Source: JAXGPP01 sp040766885
GTDB lineage: Bacteria; Planctomycetota; Planctomycetia; Pirellulales; Thermoguttaceae
Assembly (NCBI GenBank): GCA_040766885.1
Contig: JAXGPP010000023.1
Location: 68,226-132,225, forward strand
Reading direction: 5' to 3'
DNA: 64,000 nt
Within the stretch, counting starts at the first letter, position 1. Each line of letters begins with the position of its first letter. The translations under genes and the position numbers were made by a program. The notes under the pieces were generated by a model. That model was not told the DNA's origin. It searched no databases and saw nothing but the letters and a program-made list of their open reading frames with translations. This document shows positions 26,391-35,565 of this stretch, piece by piece.

Positions 26391-27638
26391 CTACGGCGCC
26401 GGCTCGCCCGCCGGCGGTTTGCGCCGCGGCGTAAGGATCAACGTCACCGGGGTATCGCGCGGCGGAATGCGTTCGGTGAACGCTTCGAAGAGAAGCGAGG
26501 CGTTGGCGTCGGTGCTCTTCACCGGGACGTCGAGCACGGCGCTGGGGAAATTCGATACGCAGATCAGATCTCCCTCGTTATCGGCCTGGTAGTACTCCTG
26601 GCCGGTCTCTTCATTCCTGAGGAACTGGCTGCCGGCAAACACCCAGGGCTGCTCCATCGGTTTTTTGGTTCGCATGTCGCGGACCCACTCCTGGCCCCGC
26701 GCGTGCTGCACCTGGCCCGAAGCGTCTTTGAAAGCAAGGAGGACCTCGATCTCCGGCCCGCTCGCCGGAATGAACTCGGGAATGAACCGCACCGGGTTAC
26801 CCGGTTCGACTCCGGTGGCCAGCAGTCCGGCGTGCAGGAGGTAGGCCTGCACCGGGATCGAAATGATCGCCTCGTGCTCCTTGGAGCCTCGCATGCAGGC
26901 GAACAGTTCCAGGGGGACCTCGCGCTGCACCACCGAGCCGAGCATGACCACGCGACGTTCGGTCTTGTCGAACCAGATCGGGTAGCGGGGATGGAGCCGC
27001 TCGAGACCGGCAGGATTTTCGACCAAGGGCTCGCCAAGCGCTGCGATGGCGGCTGCCAGTTCCTGCTCCGGATCGGGCGGCTCGTAAGGCTCCGGATCGA
27101 GCGCCGCCGTTCCCAGCCAGTCACTGGCGAGCACCTCGCTGCCGTCGAGGATTTCGATGCTGTGGGTAAACGACCCGGCCCGCGCCGGCCGCACGGCGAG
27201 CGGAATCTTGCGGGACTCGCCGGGCGAAAGATCGGACAATGGCGAGGTGCTTTCGCCGACCCGCTCCAGTCCCCAATCCGATTGCTGGCGCAACTGGAGG
27301 CCCGTAGCCACGTCCGCGCCGCGATTGGTGATTGTCAACTCAAGTTGTATTTCCTCGCCGACCATCAACTCTGGGGGGCCGGTAAGCTCGACTTCGATAG
27401 GGTTCGAGGCGCTGGGCGGCTTGACTGCTTCGGCGTCGCCGGTCGCGCGGTCCTCTTCGGCCGGGTGGAGGAGCGGCTCATCTCGGGCAGGGACTGACGG
27501 CGCAATCGGTTCGGCGGGAGACGGAGGAGGCGGCTCGCGGGGCTCATCGCGGCTTTCCTGCCGGCAGGCGGACAGGCCGAGAATCATTGCGAAGACGATT
27601 GCCACCGCGACATAGGTGGTCGATTGGGACCGTTCCAT
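26391..27638 (-). CDS. Lipoprotein with YdjY-like domain
   Basis: A 415-residue lipoprotein. The signal peptide ends in the lipobox LSAC (Cys25), followed by a Pro/Glu-rich linker typical of outer-membrane-bound or surface proteins. Residues 80-165 form an Ig-like/CARDB-type beta-sandwich (LMVGEEIQLELTITNRGAD...). Residues 210-400 resemble the YdjY domain (DKTERRVVMLGSVVQREVPLE, EHEAIISIPVQAYLLHAGLL), a domain found mostly in planctomycetes and some enterobacterial operons with unknown function. No catalytic residues are apparent. It is the first gene of the lipoprotein-DUF2721-DUF4139 series. The lipoprotein call is firm; the YdjY assignment is from memory of the family pattern. Confidence 0.75.
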   Translation of the reverse strand: MERSQSTTYVAVAIVFAMILGLSACRQESRDEPREPPPPSPAEPIAPSVPARDEPLLHPAEEDRATGDAEAVKPPSASNPIEVELTGPPELMVGEEIQLELTITNRGADVATGLQLRQQSDWGLERVGESTSPLSDLSPGESRKIPLAVRPARAGSFTHSIEILDGSEVLASDWLGTAALDPEPYEPPDPEQELAAAIAALGEPLVENPAGLERLHPRYPIWFDKTERRVVMLGSVVQREVPLELFACMRGSKEHEAIISIPVQAYLLHAGLLATGVEPGNPVRFIPEFIPASGPEIEVLLAFKDASGQVQHARGQEWVRDMRTKKPMEQPWVFAGSQFLRNEETGQEYYQADNEGDLICVSNFPSAVLDVPVKSTDANASLLFEAFTERIPPRDTPVTLILTPRRKPPAGEPAP

Positions 27639-27748
27639 GACTTGGCTCTACGGCGTACAATCGGGGGCTTGCCTTGTCGGCGCCGGTCGCCGACCGCCTG
27701 CCTTCTGTCGAAGGGGGCATCTGATTCTTAGCAACATTATAACTTTCG

Positions 27749-29542
27749 ATGGCGGCAGGCATGGCCAGCAGTATTTCTTCGGGAGCGGGCAGGGTGGCGT
27801 CGTCGATTACCTCGCGATGGCACGCCTCGGCGCCGTTGGCGGTCCGCGGTGCGTACCGGGTCGGCGACGAGGCTAAAGCATGGCGGGCCTGGTGCCGGCA
27901 TCTGGAACGCCGGCGGCGGCCCCTTCCGCTCGACAAGCTCGTGGCGGGTGGCCCGAGCGCACTGGTTTGGGGTTTCGGCAATCGGCCGGAGGTCGCCCGG
28001 TGTCTGGGCCGGATCGACGAGTTCCTTACCCGGCCGGCGGCATCGGCCGGCGAGTCGATGCTTGCGGCATGGCTGGAATCAGACCCGCCGGGCGACGAGC
28101 GGGCCGCTCTGGAGAGCCTGGCATGGTGCCATGCGCTGCCCATTCTGGCAACTCGGGTCGAGTCAGCCACATGGTGGGCGGCCGTGGATCGGCTGGCCGC
28201 GACGGCCGCCGAGGCCGCGAAGTTTTCGTTGGACGACCAGCCGCTCCTCGAACAGCTTCTGGCGGGCGAATTGCCGCTGACGCTGGGCTACCTGTTTCCC
28301 GAGTTGCGCATTGCAGCAAACCTGCTGGCACAGTCGCGGCGGGCCTTGTCGGCCGGTCTGGTCGAGATGCTCGATCAGGGGATTCCGCACGGCAGACACT
28401 TCGAGATTTTCCGGTCGCTCGTGGCGTGCTGGACGCGGTCCGCGGCGATGGGCCGGCAGATCACCAGGGGTTGCTGGAGCAGCCGGTCGGCCAGCCAGTA
28501 TTGCTGGGCTGTTCGCCAGGCAATCAACCTTACCCGAGCCGATGGCGGCTATCCGTTGGATCCGATGCCGCCGGATGGGACGATCCGCGCGATGTTTGCG
28601 GCCGCGCTGGAGTTGGGTGGCGACGACGACGATCGTTGGATTGCCGAGCGGGCGCTGCCCAAGCCGCCCAAGTTGGACGCCGCGGAGCCCAAACCGCGTC
28701 GGCCGGCCCCCTCGCTGCATTCGGAATGGGCGGGAATGAGCGTGCTGCGTCCCACCTGGTCGAAACCAGACCCTCGGCTGACCGCCGTTTACCACCTTGG
28801 CGACGTGCGGCTGGAACTTGAAGCGGTGCGCCAGCTGATCTTCTCGGGTAGTTGGGGCCTGGAAGTCAAGCGCGACGGGCAAACGCTCGCGCCGAGTGGC
28901 GATTGGGCCGAAACGTGCTGGGTGAGCGACAAGGACATCGACTACCTGGAACTGGAGATTGATCTTGGGGCGGGGCTGCGGGTGGAACGGCACATGGCAA
29001 TGGCGCGAGAGGATCGGTTCCTGTTGCTGGCCGACACGGTGCTCAGCGACCGGCCCGCGGCGCTGGAGTACCGCGGCAGCCTGACGCTGGCCGACGGCAT
29101 CGCCGCGCAAGAGGCGGACGAAACCCGGGAGATCGTCCTCACTGCAGGCAAACCGGCAGCGGTCCTGTTGCCTTTGGCGCTGCCGGAATGGCGGATTGAT
29201 CCCCGCGTGGGGCAGGCCGCTGTATCGGGGCGTCAGCTTGAGCTTCGGCAGTCGTCTCACGGGAGCGGGCTTTTCGCGCCGTGGTTCATCGATCTCGATC
29301 CACGGCGGATGTCGCGGCCGGCGACGTGGCGGCAGTTGACGGTGGCCGAAAATCGCCGCATTCTTCCAACGGATGCGGCTGCCGGCTACCGCGCGATGGC
29401 CGGGCGCCGCCAGTGGTTGATCTATCGCTCGCTGGCCAAGGTCGGCAATCGCACGGTGCTCGGCCACAACCTAATCACCGAGATGCTCATTGCGCGATTC
29501 GGCGCCGACGGCGAGATCGACCCGCTCATTGAGATCGAGTGA
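27749..29542 (+). CDS. Conserved planctomycetal hypothetical protein (two-domain, helical + beta-sandwich)
   Basis: 597 residues and no signal peptide that I can defend (start ATG 27749, with Met at codon 5 as alternative; no clear ribosome site). The N-terminal half is alpha-helical (about 90-300; ALESLAWCHALPILATRV, ELRIAANLLAQSRRALSAG) and the C-terminal half is beta-rich with a long antiparallel pattern (GDVRLELEAVRQLIFSGSW, YLELEIDLGAGLRVERHMAMAREDRFLLLADTVLS, ending in GHNLITEMLIARFG). This helix-barrel plus beta-sandwich layout recalls heparinase II/III or polysaccharide lyase 8-type proteins, but I see no catalytic motif and do not assert an activity. It is convergent with the HD-GYP gene, 24 bp apart. 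Confidence 0.65.
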   Translation: MAAGMASSISSGAGRVASSITSRWHASAPLAVRGAYRVGDEAKAWRAWCRHLERRRRPLPLDKLVAGGPSALVWGFGNRPEVARCLGRIDEFLTRPAASAGESMLAAWLESDPPGDERAALESLAWCHALPILATRVESATWWAAVDRLAATAAEAAKFSLDDQPLLEQLLAGELPLTLGYLFPELRIAANLLAQSRRALSAGLVEMLDQGIPHGRHFEIFRSLVACWTRSAAMGRQITRGCWSSRSASQYCWAVRQAINLTRADGGYPLDPMPPDGTIRAMFAAALELGGDDDDRWIAERALPKPPKLDAAEPKPRRPAPSLHSEWAGMSVLRPTWSKPDPRLTAVYHLGDVRLELEAVRQLIFSGSWGLEVKRDGQTLAPSGDWAETCWVSDKDIDYLELEIDLGAGLRVERHMAMAREDRFLLLADTVLSDRPAALEYRGSLTLADGIAAQEADETREIVLTAGKPAAVLLPLALPEWRIDPRVGQAAVSGRQLELRQSSHGSGLFAPWFIDLDPRRMSRPATWRQLTVAENRRILPTDAAAGYRAMAGRRQWLIYRSLAKVGNRTVLGHNLITEMLIARFGADGEIDPLIEIE

Positions 29543-29566
29543 CACGGGAACCGCGACGCCCCGCGC

Positions 29567-31174
29567 TCACTCGCTCGCGATCCGCCGGAGATCGTCGCGG
29601 GCGCGGAAGTAGGCGTCGATCACCTGCGGGTCCCACTGCTTGCCCGAGCCGCCGCGGAAGATCTCGTCGATCTTTTCGCCGGGCATTCCTTTCCGATAGG
29701 GACGGTCGCTTCCCATGGCGTCGTACGAGTCGGCCACGGCGATAATCCGGGCCGAGAGCGGAATGGCCTCTCCCTTCAGGCCGAGAGGATAGCCGCTGCC
29801 GTCCCACGATTCGTGATGGTGCAGCACCGCCGGCAGCACTTCGCCCAACGTCTTCAGGTCGACGAGGATCCGGTGCCCCACCTGGACGTGGGTCTTGATG
29901 TGGGAATACTCGGCGTCGGTGAGCTTGTCGGGCTTGCGAAGCACGCTGTCGTTAATCCCGATCTTGCCGATGTCGTGCAGGAGTCCCGAGAGGTAGATCG
30001 TGTCGAGCTGGTCGTGCGAGCAATTCAGCTCCCGGGCCAGCCGCACCGAAAACCTCGCCACGCGATCGCTGTGGCCGCACGTGTACTGGTCTTTGGCGTC
30101 GATTGCCGAGCTGAGAGCGCGGATGATCCCCGACATCAATTCCGCTTGCTGGCGGTAGAGCTCGATGTTTCCGCTGTGGATACCGAGGATCGCCGCCACG
30201 GAGCTGAGCAGGCTGGCCTCCACGGTGCCGAACTCGCCGCCGGCCACGTGGTTCAGCGCCGCCAGCCATCCAAACAGGTTTTCGCCTTCGGCCAGGGGTA
30301 CCATTACCAGTTGGCGGATTTGGGGCAGCGTCCAGCCGGCGCGGGCGGTGACGGGCAGGTTGACGACCGCGGGGCGGCTGCGAGCATTCAGATTGAGTTC
30401 GGCAACAAGCCGGCCAAACTGCGTGTCGTCGATCGGGCACTGGCCGTGGGTGAGCCATCGCACATGGCTCCGAGCATGGTGATCGAGCGTGCCGGCCTGT
30501 CCGCCGATCGGCGCCAAGTACAGGGCAAAGCCTTCGGCCGGCACGACCTCGCCCATCCACTCCAGTGCGATGCGTCCCAGGTCGTCGTCGCTTTGCGAGA
30601 TTTTCAGGTTGTGCGTAAGCCGGTAGAGAAGACTGATTTCCTCATAGGTGGCCGCAAGATGAGTGGAGAGGTTCTGCGCCTCGATCTCAACCTTGGCGAG
30701 CCGCTGACTCTGGATCACTCCGTCCTGCACGAGCCCCGCCACGCGGAGCAGCGACTCCGGCGTCCAGGGCGATTGTCCTCGCGCCCAGCGGGCTGTTTCG
30801 TTGGGATTGAGCCCCAGAGTGGTCGCCGCGCGGCGAAGGTCATCGACCCTGGCGGTTCGGGTGACGAAGACTCCCAGCGCCACGTATGGAGAGGTCGAAG
30901 CGACGGGGACGGCCAGCACTACCAGCGGCGGCTCATCGGCAAGGAATTCCACGCGATCGCGATCGGCCGCCTGCCGGCACAACTCGATCCACGGCGACCA
31001 GTCGCCGGCCGGCTGTTCGGCGGAGACGTGCGCGATCCGGCCGTTGGCGGCGTCGACCATGTGCAAGTCGGCGCCGAAGCCGCGGCGTAGAATCGCGGCT
31101 GTCGAAGCGGGGATTCGGACTTCCGATTCGAACGCGAGTTCCAATGGTTGTTGAAGGGTCGTCGCTATGGTCAT
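29567..31174 (-). CDS. GAF/HD-GYP domain cyclic-di-GMP phosphodiesterase-like protein
   Basis: A 535-residue cytosolic signalling protein; Met at 31174 is favoured over the open extension to 31198 because GGGCAAGG lies just upstream. The middle (about 180-335) is a GAF-like sensor (ISLLYRLTHNLKISQSDDD). The C-terminal HD-GYP domain is complete: GHSDRVARFSVRLA, LLHDIGKIG (HD pair), IKTHVQVG, VLHHHESWDGSGYPLGLKGEAIPLSARI (HHE..dGsGYP) and DSYDAMGSDRPYR. This set of metal ligands supports hydrolysis of cyclic di-GMP. The N-terminal 120 residues form another small alpha/beta domain of unknown type. No diguanylate cyclase is adjacent. Confidence 0.9.
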   Translation of the reverse strand: MTIATTLQQPLELAFESEVRIPASTAAILRRGFGADLHMVDAANGRIAHVSAEQPAGDWSPWIELCRQAADRDRVEFLADEPPLVVLAVPVASTSPYVALGVFVTRTARVDDLRRAATTLGLNPNETARWARGQSPWTPESLLRVAGLVQDGVIQSQRLAKVEIEAQNLSTHLAATYEEISLLYRLTHNLKISQSDDDLGRIALEWMGEVVPAEGFALYLAPIGGQAGTLDHHARSHVRWLTHGQCPIDDTQFGRLVAELNLNARSRPAVVNLPVTARAGWTLPQIRQLVMVPLAEGENLFGWLAALNHVAGGEFGTVEASLLSSVAAILGIHSGNIELYRQQAELMSGIIRALSSAIDAKDQYTCGHSDRVARFSVRLARELNCSHDQLDTIYLSGLLHDIGKIGINDSVLRKPDKLTDAEYSHIKTHVQVGHRILVDLKTLGEVLPAVLHHHESWDGSGYPLGLKGEAIPLSARIIAVADSYDAMGSDRPYRKGMPGEKIDEIFRGGSGKQWDPQVIDAYFRARDDLRRIASE

Positions 31175-31396
31175 TGCCTTGCCCGTCGTCGGTCGCATCG
31201 GCGGCCTGCCCGGCTCACTGAGCCTCAGACAAACTTTACGTCATGACCCGCTTGGGCGCCGCTCGACCGCCTTGCCAGGACGTCACCAACGGCGGACAAT
31301 TGCCGGCAAGCCGCCGTGCGGCTTCAGCCGGGCGCATGGGTCGGCGGTGCGGCTTGTGACGGCCGTAGGGCCACACCAGTGAGCGAGGAGACGCTG

Positions 31397-31918
31397 ATGA
31401 GCGATTTGGAGGTACTGCTGGAAGCCCGTAAGTTTCGCGTGGTTCGGACCCAGGAAACCACGCGCGACGGCGAACAGCGGAGCCGCGAGGTCGTGAGGCA
31501 TCCGGGCGCGGTCGCCGTCTTGCCGATCTTGGACGACGGCCGGATCGTGCTCATCGACACTTTCCGCTTCGCCGTCGGCAAGCGGCTCATTGAAATCCCG
31601 GCGGGGACGCTCGATCCGGGCGAAGAACCGATCGCCACGGCGCACCGCGAGCTGGCCGAAGAGACCGGGTATCGGGCCGGGAGCATGGAGCCCTTGCCGG
31701 TGATCTATTCCTCACCGGGAGTGCTCGACGAGCGGATGTATCTGTTTGTGGCCCGTCACCTGACGCCGGGGCCGACCGCGCTGGAAGCAGGCGAAGACAT
31801 CGAACTACTGACCGTCAGCTGGGAGCAGGCGCTGGAGATGGCCCGCGACGGTCGCATTCAGGATGCGAAAACGCTGGTTACGCTGTTGTGGTACGACGCT
31901 TTTGGCCCGAAGGCGTGA
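31397..31918 (+). CDS. NUDIX hydrolase, ADP-ribose pyrophosphatase-like
   Basis: A 173-residue enzyme. ATG 31397 follows GAGGAG, and the frame is open but unconvincing further upstream. The Nudix box GTLDPGEEPIATAHRELAEETGY fits Gx5Ex7REUxEExGU. Before it are the substrate-side strands (GAVAVLPILDDGRIVLIDTFRF) and after it the ADP-ribose pyrophosphatase-type loop (VIYSSPGVLDERMYLFVARHL). The SSPG element and the length point to the ADPRase/NudF subgroup that hydrolyses ADP-ribose to AMP and ribose 5-phosphate. Convergent with the pilin gene. Confidence 0.9.
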   Translation: MSDLEVLLEARKFRVVRTQETTRDGEQRSREVVRHPGAVAVLPILDDGRIVLIDTFRFAVGKRLIEIPAGTLDPGEEPIATAHRELAEETGYRAGSMEPLPVIYSSPGVLDERMYLFVARHLTPGPTALEAGEDIELLTVSWEQALEMARDGRIQDAKTLVTLLWYDAFGPKA

Positions 31919-31951
31919 GCGGAGAAACCGGGGCGCCGGCAACCGCATCAG

Positions 31952-32149
31952 CTATTGAGCGGCGAACCCATGATCCCGCAAGTTGGCCTCAATGCCGTTC
32001 CACATCGCTCCCTGCTGTTGTCCGAATGAGCCAATGGACCCCAAGACGGCCACCAGAATAAGCGCGAGAATGACGGCATATTCCACCGACGTGACCGCGT
32101 CTTCGGTCCGGATCAGGTTCCACAACTGTTTTGCGAATGCAGTCGCCAT
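31952..32149 (-). CDS. Flp/Fap-family type IVb pilin
   Basis: A 65-residue prepilin-like protein (start at 32149, MATAFAKQLWNL; an upstream ATG at 32203 lacks a ribosome site). The short basic leader is followed by EDAVTSVEYAVILALILVAVLGS: cleavage after the Ala before VTSVE would put Glu at +5 of the mature pilin, as required by the TadV/PilD-type peptidase, and the hydrophobic helix would form the fibre core. The tail (GQQQGAMWNGIEANL) is typical of Flp pilins. No tad secretion genes are in the window, so assembly depends on genes elsewhere. It is a single pilin between two enzymes. Confidence 0.85.
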   Translation of the reverse strand: MATAFAKQLWNLIRTEDAVTSVEYAVILALILVAVLGSIGSFGQQQGAMWNGIEANLRDHGFAAQ

Positions 32150-32297
32150 GGCTCGATTCCCATGCCAGCCGGCCGAGGACGTGACGGTAGCCTCTCCCAT
32201 CAAAAAACTTAGCTCACCGGGACGTCATGTCAAACCACGAAATCCGTCAGCGTTTGGCCCTCAGCGTTCCACTACTGCCAGCCTGTAGAGGTACACA

Positions 32298-33422
32298 ATG
32301 CGCGATCCACGACTCGACAAACTGGCCGACGTACTGGTGAACTACTCAACGGCGGTTCGACCTGACGACCTGGTGCGGATCTGGGGCCCCCCGGTAACAC
32401 GGCCGCTGGTCGTCGCCCTCTACCGGGCGGTGCTCGCCGCGGGGGGCCATCCCCATGTCGAGCTGGTTCCCGACGAGTGCGCGGAAATCAAGCTCGACCT
32501 GGCGAGCGAGGAACAACTTCGCTTCGAGAACCCGATCGCCCTCTACACGATCGAACGGGTCGATGTGTCGATCGGTCTATGGGGCGAAGACAATACCAAG
32601 TCGTTAAGTGGGACGGATCCGGCCCGGCAGGCCCTGGTGAGCCAGGCCCGCAAGAAGCAGATGGCCCGCTTTCTGGAGCGAGCCAGTGCCGGAGAATTGC
32701 GCTGGGTGGGGAGCCAGTACCCGTGCAACTCCGCAGCCCAGGACGCCCAGATGTCGCTGGCTCAATACGAGCGTTTTGTCTTTGAGGCCGGACTCTTGCA
32801 TCTCGACGACCCGGCCGCCGCCTGGCGGGAAATCAGCCGCCGCCAGCAACGGGTGGCGGATTTTCTCAACGAGTGCCGCGAGGTTCGCTTCACCACTCCG
32901 CAGGGAACCGACCTGAAGGTCGGCGTGGATGGCCGGGCCTGGATCAACTGCGACGGCCATGAGAACTTCCCCGACGGCGAGATCTTCACCGGGCCGGTCG
33001 AGGACGCCACCGAGGGCGTTGTCGCGTACAGCTTCCCGGCCGTTCATGGCGGGCGCGAGGTCGACGGCATTCGACTCACGTTCAAAGCCGGCCGAGTCGT
33101 TGATGCCTCAGCCACTCGCGGCGAGGAGTTCCTCATCGCCATGCTCGACCAGGACGCCGGCGCCCGTGTGCTGGGCGAGATCGCCATCGGCACCAACTAC
33201 TCGGTGCGACAATACACGAAGAATACGCTGTTCGACGAGAAGATCGGCGGCACGTTTCACGCGGCCGTCGGCGCGGCCTATCCGGAGACGGGCGGCAAGA
33301 ATGAGTCGGGGTTGCACTGGGACATGGTGTGCGATCTTCGGCAGGGGGGACGAATTTTCGCCGACGGCAAGTTGATCAGCGAGAACGGCCGGTTCCTGGA
33401 TCCCGAGTGGCCACAGCCGTGA
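32298..33422 (+). CDS. M29-family (AmpS/PepS-type) metalloaminopeptidase
   Basis: A 374-residue peptidase of the thermophilic metalloprotease family M29, which removes N-terminal amino acids using a dinuclear Co/Zn site. Features that fit: LADVLVNYSTAVRPDDLVRI at the N-terminus, NCDGHENFPDGEIFTGP with the first Glu ligand, GGREVDGIRLTFKAGRVVDA, LGEIAIGTN with the second Glu, and the C-terminal GGTFHAAVGAAYPETGGKNESGLHWDMVCDL with the His and Asp ligands. Length is normal (about 370-410). No signal peptide, so cytosolic. It is convergent with the RmlD-like gene. Confidence 0.93.
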   Translation: MRDPRLDKLADVLVNYSTAVRPDDLVRIWGPPVTRPLVVALYRAVLAAGGHPHVELVPDECAEIKLDLASEEQLRFENPIALYTIERVDVSIGLWGEDNTKSLSGTDPARQALVSQARKKQMARFLERASAGELRWVGSQYPCNSAAQDAQMSLAQYERFVFEAGLLHLDDPAAAWREISRRQQRVADFLNECREVRFTTPQGTDLKVGVDGRAWINCDGHENFPDGEIFTGPVEDATEGVVAYSFPAVHGGREVDGIRLTFKAGRVVDASATRGEEFLIAMLDQDAGARVLGEIAIGTNYSVRQYTKNTLFDEKIGGTFHAAVGAAYPETGGKNESGLHWDMVCDLRQGGRIFADGKLISENGRFLDPEWPQP

Positions 33423-33480
33423 GCCATGGCGACAAAATGCCGGCACCTTCTGGCTGATCGCTGACTGCTGAGAGCTCTCT

Positions 33481-34506
33481 TCAGGCACTCTCGCGGCGGC
33501 GGCGGGCGGGATTTGTGGCCAGCAGGCGGTGGATGTGGTCGAGGGATCCGGTTTCGCCGGGATGGCGGTGGCGATGCCACTGTTCGTGCGTGGGGACGAG
33601 CGACTCATCGAGCGGCCAGGGATCAAATGGATCGTAGCCGAGCGCGCGTTGGAGCTTGGTGGAGTCCATGGAGACGTTGCCGGCGCGCGGCGGAATGGGC
33701 CCGGCCTGGCCGCGCGGGATGCCGTAGAGCAGATCGGGATCAAAGCCGCCCACGCGGTTGATGATCTGGGCGATCTGGTAGAGGCTCAGTCGCCGCGGCC
33801 CGCCGGCATGGAAGAGTCCGGCCAGATCGCTTGCCAGGACCGTCTCGCACAGTTCATTGAGGCAGTCGGTATAGGTGGGCGTGCGGACTTCGTCGGTATA
33901 GAGCGTGGCCGGGCGAGACTTCTTGAATCTCGAGCCGATCCAGTCGATGGCCCCGGCGTGGCCGTTGAGGCTCCAGCCCATCGGCAGCGAGATCCGCAGC
34001 ATGCAGGCGGCCGGGTCGGCTGCGGCAATGATGCGTTCGGCCTCGACCATCGTCTTGCCATACATCGTCACCGGATCGGTGGGATCGTCTTCGATGTAGC
34101 CGCCGTCGCGGAGGCCGGAGAAGACCAGGTCGACCGAGAGATGGACCAGGCGAATTCCGCGCGGCACGGTCTGCTCGACGAGGTTCTGCGCCCCGTCGAC
34201 ATTCGACCGGCGGGCCAGATCGGTGTCCAGCTCGCAGGCCTTGAGCGCGCAGTTGCCCGCGCAGTCGAGCACCGAGGCGATGCGGCAGCGGTCGAAGAGC
34301 CGGGCGACTCCGTCACGGTCCTCGACGTTGCACGGCACGACGCCGGGCCCGCTCAAGGCGACGGAATCGACCTGCCGGATGCCGATGACCTGCCCCGGAT
34401 ATCGCGTGCGGAAGTAGTCCAGCGCGTTGTACCCCGCCACGCCCGTAATCCCCGTGATCAGAAGCGGCAGCGGCGGCGGGGCAAACGGGCGAACAACGAG
34501 CGGCAT
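33481..34506 (-). CDS. RmlD-like NAD(P)-dependent sugar nucleotide reductase/epimerase
   Basis: A 341-residue extended short-chain dehydrogenase. The N-terminal Rossmann motif reads TGITGVAGYNALDYF, the Ser/Tyr/Lys catalytic set is in HLSVDLVFSG and MYGKTMVEAE (YxxxK), and PTYTDCLNELCETVLASDLAGLFHAGGP is the RmlD-type substrate-domain pattern. The closest known role is dTDP-4-dehydrorhamnose reductase or the related methionine adenosyltransferase beta subunit; no rml neighbours are present, so I only assign the subfamily. It ends with a basic tail (NPARRRRESA). Confidence 0.85.
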   Translation of the reverse strand: MPLVVRPFAPPPLPLLITGITGVAGYNALDYFRTRYPGQVIGIRQVDSVALSGPGVVPCNVEDRDGVARLFDRCRIASVLDCAGNCALKACELDTDLARRSNVDGAQNLVEQTVPRGIRLVHLSVDLVFSGLRDGGYIEDDPTDPVTMYGKTMVEAERIIAAADPAACMLRISLPMGWSLNGHAGAIDWIGSRFKKSRPATLYTDEVRTPTYTDCLNELCETVLASDLAGLFHAGGPRRLSLYQIAQIINRVGGFDPDLLYGIPRGQAGPIPPRAGNVSMDSTKLQRALGYDPFDPWPLDESLVPTHEQWHRHRHPGETGSLDHIHRLLATNPARRRRESA

Positions 34507-34649
34507 GGGGCGACAGCGAGCAAGTGGCGGAAGGGAAGGAAACGGCCATTATGCTGGCACTTGGGTCGATAACGCAACACCTCTTGCTTCTTTCCCGTCA
34601 CGCCGTCATGCCAGCGAACCGGGTCTCGAGCCGGATTGGGGCGCCAAGC

Positions 34650-34836
34650 GAAACGCCCTTGAGGGTGTTTCGGTTGGTCTTCGTCGCGGCTGGTCGGTGC
34701 AAGTGCATGACGAGAAAGATGTTTCCGATGCGAGGCGAAGCGCAAGTGATTCCACTCTTTTGGCTTGAGTGTTGAAGTTCGTAGAGGGGTAAGGGGCGGT
34801 GTGCGCAGGGAATGGGCGTAGACCAGCCGTGCGAGG
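34650..34836. repeat. Dispersed intergenic repeat, copy 2
   Basis: The partner of 12247-12432. It shares the anchors aagtgcatg, cttttgg, tgttgaagttcg.agaggg in the same order and spacing; the similar 'tagtatac' element follows at 34919. The 666-bp gap 34507-35172 between the RmlD-like and DUF433 genes holds this element and no gene I can support. Confidence 0.5.
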
Positions 34837-35172
34837 GCAGTGGTGGGTGTGTCGGGTTGTCAAGGAACGAACACGGCGAGGCCGTGCCGGCGGACGGCGT
34901 GCCGTCGCAGCCGGAGGTTAGTATACATATGGATATGCTTTCTTGTCAAGAGAGTATCCGGCCAGGTTTCCAGAGATTCTGGAGGGGGTTGGGGGCGGAT
35001 GGATCCGATCCTTCACTACGCCGTCGTGACCCTCGTGATCAGAAGCGGGGGCGGGAACGCGATCGCTCATGCAGAATTCGTCGACGGAGAGGCCGAATCG
35101 ATTCCAGTCCCGCTGCCAAGGGGGTAGAATTGGTACTGCTCACGGTGCTTGACGTGAAGTGAGGGCTTTGAA

Positions 35173-35454
35173 ATGGATTGGCAAAATCGAATCGTGGTAG
35201 ACCCGAAGGTCCTCGTGGGCAAACCCGTGATCAGGGGGACTCGGATTGCGGTGGAATTCCTGCTAGACCTTCTGGCCAATGGCTGGACCAACGAGCAGAT
35301 CCTGGCGAACTACCCGCACCTGACTGGAGACGATGTCCAGGCAGCATTGCACTATGCCAAGACCGCAGATGGAGAGCTAAGCGACGGGAGAACAACATCC
35401 GCAGGTCCGGTGAAAGGACGCTGCTTTCGCGGAGCGGACGGCGACAGTTGTTGA
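35173..35454 (+). CDS. DUF433 (antitoxin-like) protein with aberrant C-terminus
   Basis: A 93-residue protein; GAGGG precedes ATG 35173. Residues 1-70 match DUF433: RIVVDPKVLVGKPVIRGTRIAVEFLLDLLANGW...QILANYPHLTGDDVQAALHYA, a winged-helix/ribbon-type domain that is usually the DNA-binding antitoxin beside a PIN-like DUF5615 toxin. The normal end after ...LHYA is about ten residues; here a Gly/Ser/Cys-rich tail follows, which suggests loss of the original 3' end by frameshift or deletion. No DUF5615 gene follows, so this is an orphan or the remains of a toxin-antitoxin pair. Its start is preceded by a long repeat-containing gap. Confidence 0.75.
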   Translation: MDWQNRIVVDPKVLVGKPVIRGTRIAVEFLLDLLANGWTNEQILANYPHLTGDDVQAALHYAKTADGELSDGRTTSAGPVKGRCFRGADGDSC

Positions 35455-35467
35455 TTCTCCGGTGATC

Positions 35468-35565
35468 AACGCAGCGAGGTTCAACGTGACACAAGCGCGG
35501 CTGATTGGGCTGGCGGGGGTTTTATGGGCGGTGCTGCCGGCGATGATCCCGGCAGACGAGACGCC
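35468..35565. repeat. Leader/signal-peptide cassette, copy 1
   Basis: 98 bp that align gap-free with 37621-37718 at about 80% identity by hand. The segment covers the ribosome site, the GTG start and the signal peptide codons of the 35486 gene. The downstream coding regions are unrelated. Confidence 0.85.
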
